From an uncultured Prevotellaceae bacterium (GTDB lineage Bacteria; Bacteroidota; Bacteroidia; Bacteroidales; Bacteroidaceae), in assembly GCA_902800495.1 (NCBI GenBank), contig CADCET010000007.1, forward strand, positions 1 through 64,000: a stretch of DNA of 64,000 nt. The letters are read 5' to 3'. Below, in pieces: positions 25,576 through 37,847 of the stretch. Positions within the stretch are counted from its first letter, which is position 1; each line of letters begins with the position of its first letter. The translations under genes and the position numbers were made by a program. The notes under the pieces are model-generated. The model did no database searches. It saw only the letters and a list, made by a program, of their open reading frames with translations, and had not been told where the DNA came from.

Positions 25576-28500
25576 TTAGAAGTTCAGATTGAGACCCAAG
25601 AGGAAGGTGCGGCTACGCGGATAGACGCTGCCCTCGAAGCCAGAGGTCTGCTCGGGGTCGAGTCCAGAGTACTTGGTGATGGTGAAGACGTTCGTGCACG
25701 AAGCGTAGACACGTCCGCTAAGACCGTTGTAGCTGCCTGTCTTCAGCAGTTCCTCGAAGTTGTAGCCCAGTGTGATGTTGTCGCACTTCAGGAACGAGGC
25801 GTTCTGCACGAAGTAGTCGCTCAGAGGATAGTCGTACGACTTCCACTTCAGGGCAGCCACGTCAGGCATGGTGTTCTCGTAGAAGTTCTTCGAAGCATTG
25901 TAGCGTACCTCTGTGTTCATGCGGCTCTCGATGAGGTCGTTATAGACGTAGTTGCCGATGCTGGCACGGAAGTTGGTGCCGAGGTCCCAGTTCTTGTAAG
26001 CCACCTTCAGATAGAAACCACCCGTCCAAGGAGCGTGGATGTTCTTGTAGAAGTAGCGGTCGTTGTCGTCGATGGCACCGTCGCCGTTGCGGTCGACATA
26101 GACACCCTGGATAGGACGTCCGGCCTCGTCGTACACCTGCTGGTAGACCCAGAACGAGTTGGCGGGCTGGCCTACCTTGTGGTAGGTGAGGTTCTTCTGC
26201 ATACCGACGGTCAGACCAGCTTCAATCATATCGCGGCCACCGTACAGCTCTTTCACCTCATTGTTATTATAGGCAGCGTTAACACCTAACTCTACGAACC
26301 AGTCCTTGCTGACAATAGGCTTGCCAGTGAGGGCGATTTCAATACCGTAGTTCTGCAGCTCGCCAGCATTCAGCAGCATGGCGTTGTCGTAGTTCTGACC
26401 GGCAGCGATGGTCGGTGTGCAGAGCAGGTCGGTGGTGTTGCGCTTGTAGGCGTCGACGTTCAATGTCAGGCGCTGGTCGTACATACCGAAGTCCAGACCG
26501 ACGTTCCATGTCGTGGTGGTCTCCCACGTCAGTTCGTTGTTATAGACCAGCGGCTGGAACAGGCGACCGCTGTTGTCAGGACCGATAGGATAGAGGCGGT
26601 CGGTGCCGGTGGTCATCTTGTAAACCGGTGTGTAGTACTCCTTGCCGGTATCCTGCTGACCAGTCTTACCCCAGCCGAGACGCAGCTTCAGGTCGCTGAC
26701 GGCATCGATGTTCTTCATGAAGGCCTCGTCCTTGATACGCCAGGCGGCGGCAGCAGAGGGGAAGAAGCCCCAGCGATGACCGTCGGCGAAGCGGCTCGAA
26801 CCGTCGTAACGGGCGGTGAAGGTGAGCAGGTAGCGGTCCATGAGCGTGTAGTTGGCACGTCCGTACCAGCTGACGAGCACCATCTGTCCGCGCCAGTTGA
26901 TGTCTGTCTTTGAGTTGAGCGTGCCGGCCTTGGGATTGCCGTCGTCGTCAGTACCCAGATAGGTAGAGGGATAGTACGAGGCACCGGTCTCGCCGCCCCA
27001 GTACTTCGTGCGGCTGTATTCGTAACCGCCCATCAGGTCGAAGTGGTGGTCCTTGTTGAAGTCCTTGTAGTACTGGGCGTAGGCCGTGGCAATGAGGTTG
27101 TACTTCTCCTCGGTGTTCTCACCGTCCCAGCCGTAGTAGTAGGCGTAGGTGGAGTAGCGCGAGGGCGTGTTGTACTCACCACCCGTTGCATATTCGCCAG
27201 CGAGGTTCATGTGCAGGCGGATGTCCTCCAGACCGTGAATCTTATAGTCGGCTTCGAAGTTGCCGAGCAGCACGTTAGACTTCTTGTAGAAGGTGTAGTT
27301 CTCAATCTGTTCTACGGGGTTCGACGGCGCGTCGCTGTTGCGGTCGTAGGGGAAGGTGGGGTCGTAGCTCGTCGTGGGCTTCGTCCACTGCCAGTAGCCG
27401 CCCCAGCCCTTGAACTCGTCAGCGTCGCTCATGACGGGACGCGTCGGATCCATACGGGTGGCATTGCCGATGGCGCCCTGACCGCCGGGGTTCGTCTTCG
27501 AGTAGGCGTACTTACCGTTGACGTTCAGGTTCAGGTGGTCGTCGAGCAGTGAGGGGTTCAGCGTAAAGCCTGCGGTGACGCGGCTGTAGTCAGAACCCTT
27601 CAGGATACCCTGCTGGTTGGTGTAGCCGGCACTGACGCGGTAGGGCATAGCCCACTTCGAGTTGCCGATGCCGCCGGTGACGCTCACGTTGTGGTCGTGG
27701 CTGATACCGTTGCGGTAGATCTCGTCCTGCCAGTCGGTAGAGGCGTCGCCGAGACCTTTGTAGGCGTCAGAGCCTTCACCATAGTAGTCCTTGATGAACT
27801 GGCGATACTCGTCAGCGTCCATCACGTCGAGTTTCTTGGAGATAGAGCTGACGGAGAACGTGCCGTTGTAAGTGACCTTCGGAGCCTGGTTCTTGCGGCC
27901 CTTCTTGGTGGTGATGATGATGACACCGTTAGAACCGCGGCTACCGTAGATGGCCGTGGCCGAGGCGTCCTTCAAAACGGTGAACGACTCGATGTCGTTA
28001 GGATTGACCAGCGACAGCGGGTTGTTCATACCTTTCGTGGCATTGTTGTCCATCGGCATACCGTCGATGACAATCAGCGGGCTGTTGGAGGCGTTCAGCG
28101 AAGCGCCGCCGCGAATACGGATCTGGGCACTTCCGCCAGGTTCGCCCGACGTCGTGTTGACGTTCACACCGGCAATCTTACCCTGGATCATGTCCTGGGC
28201 TGTGGTCACCATACCGTGATTCTTCTCATCGGGTTTCATGGCAACGACAGAACCGGTGAGGTCGTTCTTCTTGGCCACACCGTAACCGATGACCACCACG
28301 TCGTTCAGCGTCGTGGCGTCATCCTGCAGTATGACGGTGACGTTGGGAGCGGCAGCTACCGTGGCTGTCTGGTAACCAATGTACGAGACGGTGAGCGTTG
28401 CCCCCTGTTTGGCAGAGATGGAGAAGTTGCCGTCGAAATCGGAAATAGCTCCACCCGATGCCTGTCCGGCAACACGGATGGTAGCACCGATGATGGGTTC

Positions 28501-28623
28501 TCCCTGCGAGTCTTTCACATGGCCCTTTACCGTCATCTGGGCAAAGGCACCTACCGTTAGGAACAGCCCAAGCATTAGGCTGAGCATCCTAAGCGGGATT
28601 CGAATGTTTACCTGCTTCATCAT
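25576..28623 (-). CDS. susC: SusC-family TonB-dependent outer-membrane transporter
   Basis: The 1015-residue protein imports maltooligosaccharides through the outer membrane, by family and context. It has a signal peptide, a carboxypeptidase-like domain (VKGHVKDSQGEPIIGATI), the plug (SPLIVIDGMPMDN, ATAIYGSRGSNGVIIITTKKG) and a 22-strand-type barrel ending in Phe (FLLGLNLNF). It is the first gene of the operon; its -7 box lies at 28669-28676 and an operator for the divergent LacI-type regulator lies 65 bases further upstream. Confidence 0.95.
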   Translation of the reverse strand: MMKQVNIRIPLRMLSLMLGLFLTVGAFAQMTVKGHVKDSQGEPIIGATIRVAGQASGGAISDFDGNFSISAKQGATLTVSYIGYQTATVAAAPNVTVILQDDATTLNDVVVIGYGVAKKNDLTGSVVAMKPDEKNHGMVTTAQDMIQGKIAGVNVNTTSGEPGGSAQIRIRGGASLNASNSPLIVIDGMPMDNNATKGMNNPLSLVNPNDIESFTVLKDASATAIYGSRGSNGVIIITTKKGRKNQAPKVTYNGTFSVSSISKKLDVMDADEYRQFIKDYYGEGSDAYKGLGDASTDWQDEIYRNGISHDHNVSVTGGIGNSKWAMPYRVSAGYTNQQGILKGSDYSRVTAGFTLNPSLLDDHLNLNVNGKYAYSKTNPGGQGAIGNATRMDPTRPVMSDADEFKGWGGYWQWTKPTTSYDPTFPYDRNSDAPSNPVEQIENYTFYKKSNVLLGNFEADYKIHGLEDIRLHMNLAGEYATGGEYNTPSRYSTYAYYYGWDGENTEEKYNLIATAYAQYYKDFNKDHHFDLMGGYEYSRTKYWGGETGASYYPSTYLGTDDDGNPKAGTLNSKTDINWRGQMVLVSWYGRANYTLMDRYLLTFTARYDGSSRFADGHRWGFFPSAAAAWRIKDEAFMKNIDAVSDLKLRLGWGKTGQQDTGKEYYTPVYKMTTGTDRLYPIGPDNSGRLFQPLVYNNELTWETTTTWNVGLDFGMYDQRLTLNVDAYKRNTTDLLCTPTIAAGQNYDNAMLLNAGELQNYGIEIALTGKPIVSKDWFVELGVNAAYNNNEVKELYGGRDMIEAGLTVGMQKNLTYHKVGQPANSFWVYQQVYDEAGRPIQGVYVDRNGDGAIDDNDRYFYKNIHAPWTGGFYLKVAYKNWDLGTNFRASIGNYVYNDLIESRMNTEVRYNASKNFYENTMPDVAALKWKSYDYPLSDYFVQNASFLKCDNITLGYNFEELLKTGSYNGLSGRVYASCTNVFTITKYSGLDPEQTSGFEGSVYPRSRTFLLGLNLNF

Positions 28624-28668
28624 TACTTTAATTAGTTAATTTTATAGTTTTAGTTACAAAATTTGGTG

Positions 28669-28676
28669 CAAAGTTA
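28669..28676 (-). promoter_or_regulatory. -7 box of the susCDEF operon
   Basis: TAACTTTG on the minus strand, about 45 bases before the susC start. No TTTG at the usual -33 place, which fits a promoter that needs an activator. Confidence 0.65.
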
Positions 28677-28727
28677 CTTTTCTTTCGCTTTCATTGTACT
28701 TTTTTTTGTTTAAATTCGTTATTATGA

Positions 28728-28747
28728 TTATGCAAACGTTTGCATAA
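28728..28747. promoter_or_regulatory. Perfect 20-bp LacI-family operator between susC and the regulator
   Basis: TTATGCAAACGTTTGCATAA is a perfect palindrome with the central CG typical of LacI-family sites. Its centre is 65 bases from the susC -7 centre and 66 bases from the -7 centre of the divergent regulator gene. Confidence 0.85.
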
Positions 28748-28799
28748 CGATAATGCGGCTTTGCACGGAATAAGTAGAACAAGGAGTGAAGATTTTTCC

Positions 28800-28807
28800 T
28801 AACTTTG
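28800..28807 (+). promoter_or_regulatory. -7 box of the lacI-type gene
   Basis: TAACTTTG lies 21 bases before the chosen start codon (28829). The -33 region lacks a clear TTTG. Confidence 0.6.
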
Positions 28808-28828
28808 CACAGTAAACTAAAAACCGAT

Positions 28829-29854
28829 ATGAGCGACAGGTCGCCAATTACGATGAAAGACATTGCCCAGGAGTTGGGTGTGTCGGTAGCCACGGTTTCA
28901 CGGGCTTTGCAGAACTCACCGCGCATCAGTGAGGAGAGGCGTCGTATGATACAGACATACGCGCGCGAACATAATTTTTATCCTAATGTGATGGGCGAGG
29001 CATTGCGCCACGCCCGGGTAATGCCGTCGAAGGTTATCGGCGTCATCGTGCCGGAGTTTACACACTACTACTTCTCCAGCATCCTGACGGGTATCGAAGA
29101 GGCGGCCATGGCTCGCGGTTATTACATCATGGTGGCGCTGAGTGCCGAGCAATATGAGTGCGAGGCCCGCATCTGCGAGATGTTTCTCCGGCAGAAAGTG
29201 TGTGGTGTCATCGTGTCGCAGGCTAAGGATACAAAGAGCTACGAGCACTTCCAGCGGCTGATAGACTCGGGCATCCCTATCGTGTTCTACGACCGGATAT
29301 GTACGGGCGTAAACGCGAGCCGCGTGGTGGTCGACGACTATATGGGGGCGTTCAATGCCGTGACCTACCTCATGGATACCGGCTGCCGCCGTATCGCGTT
29401 CTATGGCTCGCCCATGCAACTCGAAATCTCGAAGAACCGTTTCAACGGTTACAAGGATGCCCTGCTGAAGCGTGGCCTGACATACGACGAGAGCCTGATA
29501 CGCATCTGCGACAACCGTCAGGACGCCGAACTGATAACGCCAGACCTCTTCGATGGCGACTACTACCCCGATGCCTTCTTCGCTGTCAACGACGATACGG
29601 CCATCGGCATCCTCTACACCGTGAAGCGTATGGGGCTCCGCGTGCCAGAGGATATCAGCATCTGTGGTTTCACCAACGGTCAGCGGGCCGTGGCCTGCGA
29701 TCCGATGCTCACCACCGTCGAACAGCGTGGCAAGCGGGTAGGGGAGGAGGCTGCCGAGATACTGATTGACAAAGTGGAAGGCCACATCCCGTTGGACAAG
29801 GTGGAGAAGCGCGTCGTCCGGACACGCTTAATCATAAGAGGAACAACAAGATAA
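28829..29854 (+). CDS. LacI-family transcriptional regulator of the starch locus
   Basis: The 341-residue protein has the N-terminal helix-turn-helix MKDIAQELGVSVATVSRAL, the hinge helix region and a periplasmic-binding-type effector domain (KVIGVIVPEFTHYYFSSIL, IPIVFYDRI, DAFFAVNDDTAIGIL). I took the ATG at 28829; upstream in-frame TTG would overlap the -7 box. It is divergent from susC and forms an operon with the MFS transporter. Known Bacteroidota members in maltose loci respond to maltodextrins. The placement of its presumed operators suggests that it activates; this is inference. Confidence 0.92.
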   Translation: MSDRSPITMKDIAQELGVSVATVSRALQNSPRISEERRRMIQTYAREHNFYPNVMGEALRHARVMPSKVIGVIVPEFTHYYFSSILTGIEEAAMARGYYIMVALSAEQYECEARICEMFLRQKVCGVIVSQAKDTKSYEHFQRLIDSGIPIVFYDRICTGVNASRVVVDDYMGAFNAVTYLMDTGCRRIAFYGSPMQLEISKNRFNGYKDALLKRGLTYDESLIRICDNRQDAELITPDLFDGDYYPDAFFAVNDDTAIGILYTVKRMGLRVPEDISICGFTNGQRAVACDPMLTTVEQRGKRVGEEAAEILIDKVEGHIPLDKVEKRVVRTRLIIRGTTR

Positions 29855-29864
29855 GAAAAGAAAT

Positions 29865-31166
29865 ATGAAACAGAAACCTGATTTATCGTTTTGGAAATTA
29901 TGGAACCTGAGCTTCGGGTTCTTTGGCGTACAGATAGCCTACGCCTTGCAGAGTGCAAACATCTCACGCATCTTCCGTACCCTGGGAGCCGACCCCCACT
30001 CGCTGTCGTTCTTTTGGATACTGCCCCCGCTGATGGGTATCCTGGTGCAGCCGATTATCGGCACGCTCTCCGACCGTACGTGGACACGCTTCGGACGCCG
30101 CATCCCCTACCTCTTTGTAGGTGCTGCTGTAGCCGTGGCCGTTATGTGCCTGCTGCCTAATGCCGGTTCGTTCGGTATGGCTGTCGGCACGGCCCTTATC
30201 TTCGGACTTGTAGCCCTGATGCTGCTCGACACCAGCATCAACATGGCCATGCAGCCGTTCAAGATGCTGGTAGGCGACATGGTCAACGAGAAGCAGAAGG
30301 CGAAGGCATACAGCATACAGTCCTTCCTCTGCAATGCCGGCAGTGTGGTCGGCTTCTTGTTCCCCTTCGTCTTCACGTGGATAGGACTGAGCAATGTCGC
30401 CCCGGAGGGCGTCGTCCCCGACTCCGTCATCTGGTCGTTCTACGTCGGTGCCGCCATCCTCATCCTCTGCGTCCTTTACACCGTGGCGAAAGTCAGGGAG
30501 TGGAACCCGCAGGAATATGCCGAATATAATGCCGTGAGTGAAGAGCAGGAAGGAAGCGCCAACTGGTTTGTCCTGCTGAAGAACGCCCCGTCAACCTTCT
30601 GGCGCGTGGGACTGGTGCAGTTCTTCTGCTGGGCTGGTATGCTCTATATGTGGACGTATGTCGTTGACGCCGTCTCGGAGACGGTCTGGGGAACTATCGA
30701 CCCGACGACCACCGACTACCAGGAAGCTGCCAACTGGACCGGTGTGCTCTATGCCATCCAGGCTATGGGCTCCGTGGGATGGGCAGCGTTGCTGCCACGA
30801 TTCAAGAACACGAAGATGGCCTACGCCGTCAGTCTCGTCTTGGGCGGTCTGGGATTCTTGCTCATCCCCTACATTCCCGATATGTACGGTCAGATTCTTC
30901 CGTTCCTGCTCATTGGCTGCGGCTGGGCAGCGATGCTGGCCATGCCGTTCACCTTCGTGACTAACGCCCTGCAGGGCTATGGTCACATGGGGGCTTATCT
31001 CGGCCTGTTCAACGGCACCATCTGCGTGCCGCAGATTGTGGCAGCCCTTTGTGGCGGCACAATCCTGTCGTTGGTGGGTAGCCATCAGTCGTCGATGATG
31101 CTGGTGGCCGGCGTCAGTTTCATTCTTGGCTCGCTCTGCGTTTTCGGCATCAAGGACAAGAAATAG
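29865..31166 (+). CDS. MFS sugar transporter, maltose-type
   Basis: The 433-residue inner-membrane protein has twelve predicted membrane segments and the MFS motif A GTLSDRTWTRFGRRIPY. It resembles the GPH/SUC-like transporters found in Bacteroidota maltose loci (LSFGFFGVQIAYALQSANIS). It starts ten bases after the regulator gene and ends just before an operator and a terminator. Its likely task is to take maltose or maltooligosaccharides from the periplasm into the cytoplasm, where GH77 could act on them. Confidence 0.9.
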   Translation: MKQKPDLSFWKLWNLSFGFFGVQIAYALQSANISRIFRTLGADPHSLSFFWILPPLMGILVQPIIGTLSDRTWTRFGRRIPYLFVGAAVAVAVMCLLPNAGSFGMAVGTALIFGLVALMLLDTSINMAMQPFKMLVGDMVNEKQKAKAYSIQSFLCNAGSVVGFLFPFVFTWIGLSNVAPEGVVPDSVIWSFYVGAAILILCVLYTVAKVREWNPQEYAEYNAVSEEQEGSANWFVLLKNAPSTFWRVGLVQFFCWAGMLYMWTYVVDAVSETVWGTIDPTTTDYQEAANWTGVLYAIQAMGSVGWAALLPRFKNTKMAYAVSLVLGGLGFLLIPYIPDMYGQILPFLLIGCGWAAMLAMPFTFVTNALQGYGHMGAYLGLFNGTICVPQIVAALCGGTILSLVGSHQSSMMLVAGVSFILGSLCVFGIKDKK

Positions 31167-31167
31167 A

Positions 31168-31181
31168 TGCAATCGTTTGCA
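31168..31181. promoter_or_regulatory. LacI-type operator upstream of the GH77 gene
   Basis: TGCAATCGTTTGCA differs from the perfect operator core by one base. Its centre is 65 bases before the -7 centre of the GH77 operon. It begins two bases after the MFS stop codon. Confidence 0.75.
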
Positions 31182-31195
31182 CAGAATAATAGATT

Positions 31196-31233
31196 AATAA
31201 CCCGCTGACAAAGAACAGCGGGTTATTATTTTT
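31196..31233 (+). terminator. Rho-independent terminator of the regulator-transporter operon
   Basis: AATAACCCGCTG pairs perfectly with CAGCGGGTTATT around an eight-base loop and is followed by ATTTTT. It lies between the operator and the -7 box of the next operon, so it occupies the -33 region of that promoter. Confidence 0.9.
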
Positions 31234-31235
31234 GC

Positions 31236-31243
31236 TAACTTTG
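31236..31243 (+). promoter_or_regulatory. -7 box of the starch enzyme operon
   Basis: TAACTTTG lies 23 bases before the GH77 start codon. The upstream terminator stem takes the place of a -33 element. Confidence 0.65.
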
Positions 31244-31266
31244 CAAAAACTAAAAACTGTAAAGCA

Positions 31267-35921
<4,655 letters not shown>

Positions 35922-35939
35922 CTGACAAGCACCAAGAAC

Positions 35940-37844
35940 ATGAACAGACTGTTTTTATTTATATTGATGATCGTAGCGACAGCAGCCCGCGCCCAGGACT
36001 TCGATTTCAACGAGATGGAGTACACGCCCGAGCAGACGACATTCCGCCTCTTTGCACCGGCCAAGGCCAAGGGTGTGAAGGTGCGTATCTACAATCAAGG
36101 CTTGGGCGGCAAGGCCGTGAAGACGGTCAGCATGAAATATGTCGGCGGCTTGTGGACGGCCACTGTCCGTGGCGACCTGCTGAACAAGTTCTACACCTTC
36201 GATATGGGCCGGGGCGAGACACCGGGCGTCTTTGCCAAGGCTGTCGGCGTCAATGGCCGCCGTGGTGCCATCATCAATAACATGAAGACCTGCCCCGCCG
36301 ACTGGAGCAGCGACCGGCATCCCGTCATCAAGTCGCCTGCCGACCTCGTGGTCTACGAGCTACACCACCGCGACTTCTCCATCGCCCGTAAGGATGCCAA
36401 GTATCCCGGCAAGTTCTTAGCGCTGACAGAACCGTGGGCTATTGAGCATCTGAAGCAGTTAGGTGTCAATGCCGTCCACATCCTGCCGAGCTACGACTAT
36501 GGCTCCGTCGACGAGACCCGTCTCAGCCAGCCGCAGTATAACTGGGGCTACGACCCCGTGAACTACAACGTGCCCGAGGGTTCTTACTCCACCGACCCCT
36601 ACGACCCCGTCTGCCGCATCCGAGAGTTCAAGCAGATGGTGCAGGCGCTGCACAAGGCCGGCATCGCCGTCATCCTCGACGTGGTCTACAACCACACCTA
36701 CGACATCGACCACTCCAACTTTCAGTTAACCTATCCCGATTATTACTATCGCAAAACACCCACCCAGTCTTACAGCAACGGCTCCGGCTGTGGCAACGAG
36801 ACGGCATCAGAAAAGCCCCTGATGCGCCGTTTTATGATTGAGAGCGTCAAGTACTGGTACAACGAATACCGCATTGACGGCTTCCGCTTCGACCTCATGG
36901 GCTGTCACGACATCGAGACGATGAACACCATCCGTCAGGAACTGTCGAAGCTCGATCCTTCCATCTTTATCTACGGTGAGGGATGGAGCGCTGGCGCCTG
37001 TGCCCTGCCCAACGAGCAGTTAGGTATGAAGGCGAATATCAGCCAGATGCCGGGCATTGCCGCTTTCTCTGATGAGATACGCGACGGTCTGCGCGGCCCC
37101 TTCGACGACGATAAGAAGCCCGGCTGGCTTGGCGGTGCTCCCGACTGTGAGGAGAGCATCAAGTTTGGCATCGCCGGTGCCATTGCCCATCCGCAGGTAG
37201 ACATGACGAAGGTGAACTATTCGAAAAAGCCATGGGCCGCTGAGCCGACGCAGATGATGGCCTACGTCTCTTGCCATGACGATATGTGCCTGGTGGATCG
37301 CCTGCGCTCCAGTATTCCTGCCCTCGCTGCCGAAGCCGAGCTCATCCGCCTCGACCTGTTGGCCCAGACGGCCGTCATGACCTCTCAGGGTGTCCCCTTT
37401 ATGCTCAGCGGCGAGGAGCTGCTGCGTAACAAGAAGCTCGTCCACAATTCCTTCGAGTCGCCCGACAGTATCAACCAGCTCGACTGGCAGAACAAGGAGC
37501 GCTACCCGCAGGTCTTCAAATACTACCGCGATCTCATCGCCTTGCGGAAGAACCACCCTGCCTTCCGCCTCGGCGACGCCCATCTCGTGCGCAAACACCT
37601 GGAGTTCCTCGATGCACCAGCTGGTGTCGTGGCCTTCCGCCTGAAGGATTATGCCGGCCGCGATGACTGGCGTAACATCATCGTCATCCTTAATGCCAAC
37701 CGCGAGACAACCACCGTCGACATCCCCAAGGGTGCGTACACCGTTGTCTGTAAGGATGGCGTGATTGACGAGCGGTCTGCGATGACGATCTCTGACTGTC
37801 GTGCAGCGGTCAGTCCCCAGTCTGCCCTCATCCTGCATGATTAG
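35940..37844 (+). CDS. Type I pullulanase-like GH13 enzyme
   Basis: The enzyme debranches alpha-1,6 links in pullulan and starch. The 634-residue protein has a signal peptide (ATAARA), a short N-terminal beta domain (TTFRLFAPAKAKGVKVRIY), the pullulanase signature YNWGYDP (residues 200-206) and the GH13 triad Asp318 (DGFRFDLMG), Glu347 (IYGEGWS) and Asp447 (SCHDDM). It is likely periplasmic. It lies 18 bases after GH97 and 3 bases before the transposase-like gene. Confidence 0.93.
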   Translation: MNRLFLFILMIVATAARAQDFDFNEMEYTPEQTTFRLFAPAKAKGVKVRIYNQGLGGKAVKTVSMKYVGGLWTATVRGDLLNKFYTFDMGRGETPGVFAKAVGVNGRRGAIINNMKTCPADWSSDRHPVIKSPADLVVYELHHRDFSIARKDAKYPGKFLALTEPWAIEHLKQLGVNAVHILPSYDYGSVDETRLSQPQYNWGYDPVNYNVPEGSYSTDPYDPVCRIREFKQMVQALHKAGIAVILDVVYNHTYDIDHSNFQLTYPDYYYRKTPTQSYSNGSGCGNETASEKPLMRRFMIESVKYWYNEYRIDGFRFDLMGCHDIETMNTIRQELSKLDPSIFIYGEGWSAGACALPNEQLGMKANISQMPGIAAFSDEIRDGLRGPFDDDKKPGWLGGAPDCEESIKFGIAGAIAHPQVDMTKVNYSKKPWAAEPTQMMAYVSCHDDMCLVDRLRSSIPALAAEAELIRLDLLAQTAVMTSQGVPFMLSGEELLRNKKLVHNSFESPDSINQLDWQNKERYPQVFKYYRDLIALRKNHPAFRLGDAHLVRKHLEFLDAPAGVVAFRLKDYAGRDDWRNIIVILNANRETTTVDIPKGAYTVVCKDGVIDERSAMTISDCRAAVSPQSALILHD

Positions 37845-37847
37845 CCT

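Noticed and set aside
18479..28623. A pectin utilisation locus, based on the PL9-like gene
   Set aside because: SusE and SusF homologues, GH77, GH97, pullulanase and SusA all point to starch; the PL9-like gene is the only hint of pectin.
28805..28828. An upstream TTG start for the LacI-family gene
   Set aside because: It lies in the -7 box; the ATG at 28829 gives the normal N terminus directly before the helix-turn-helix.
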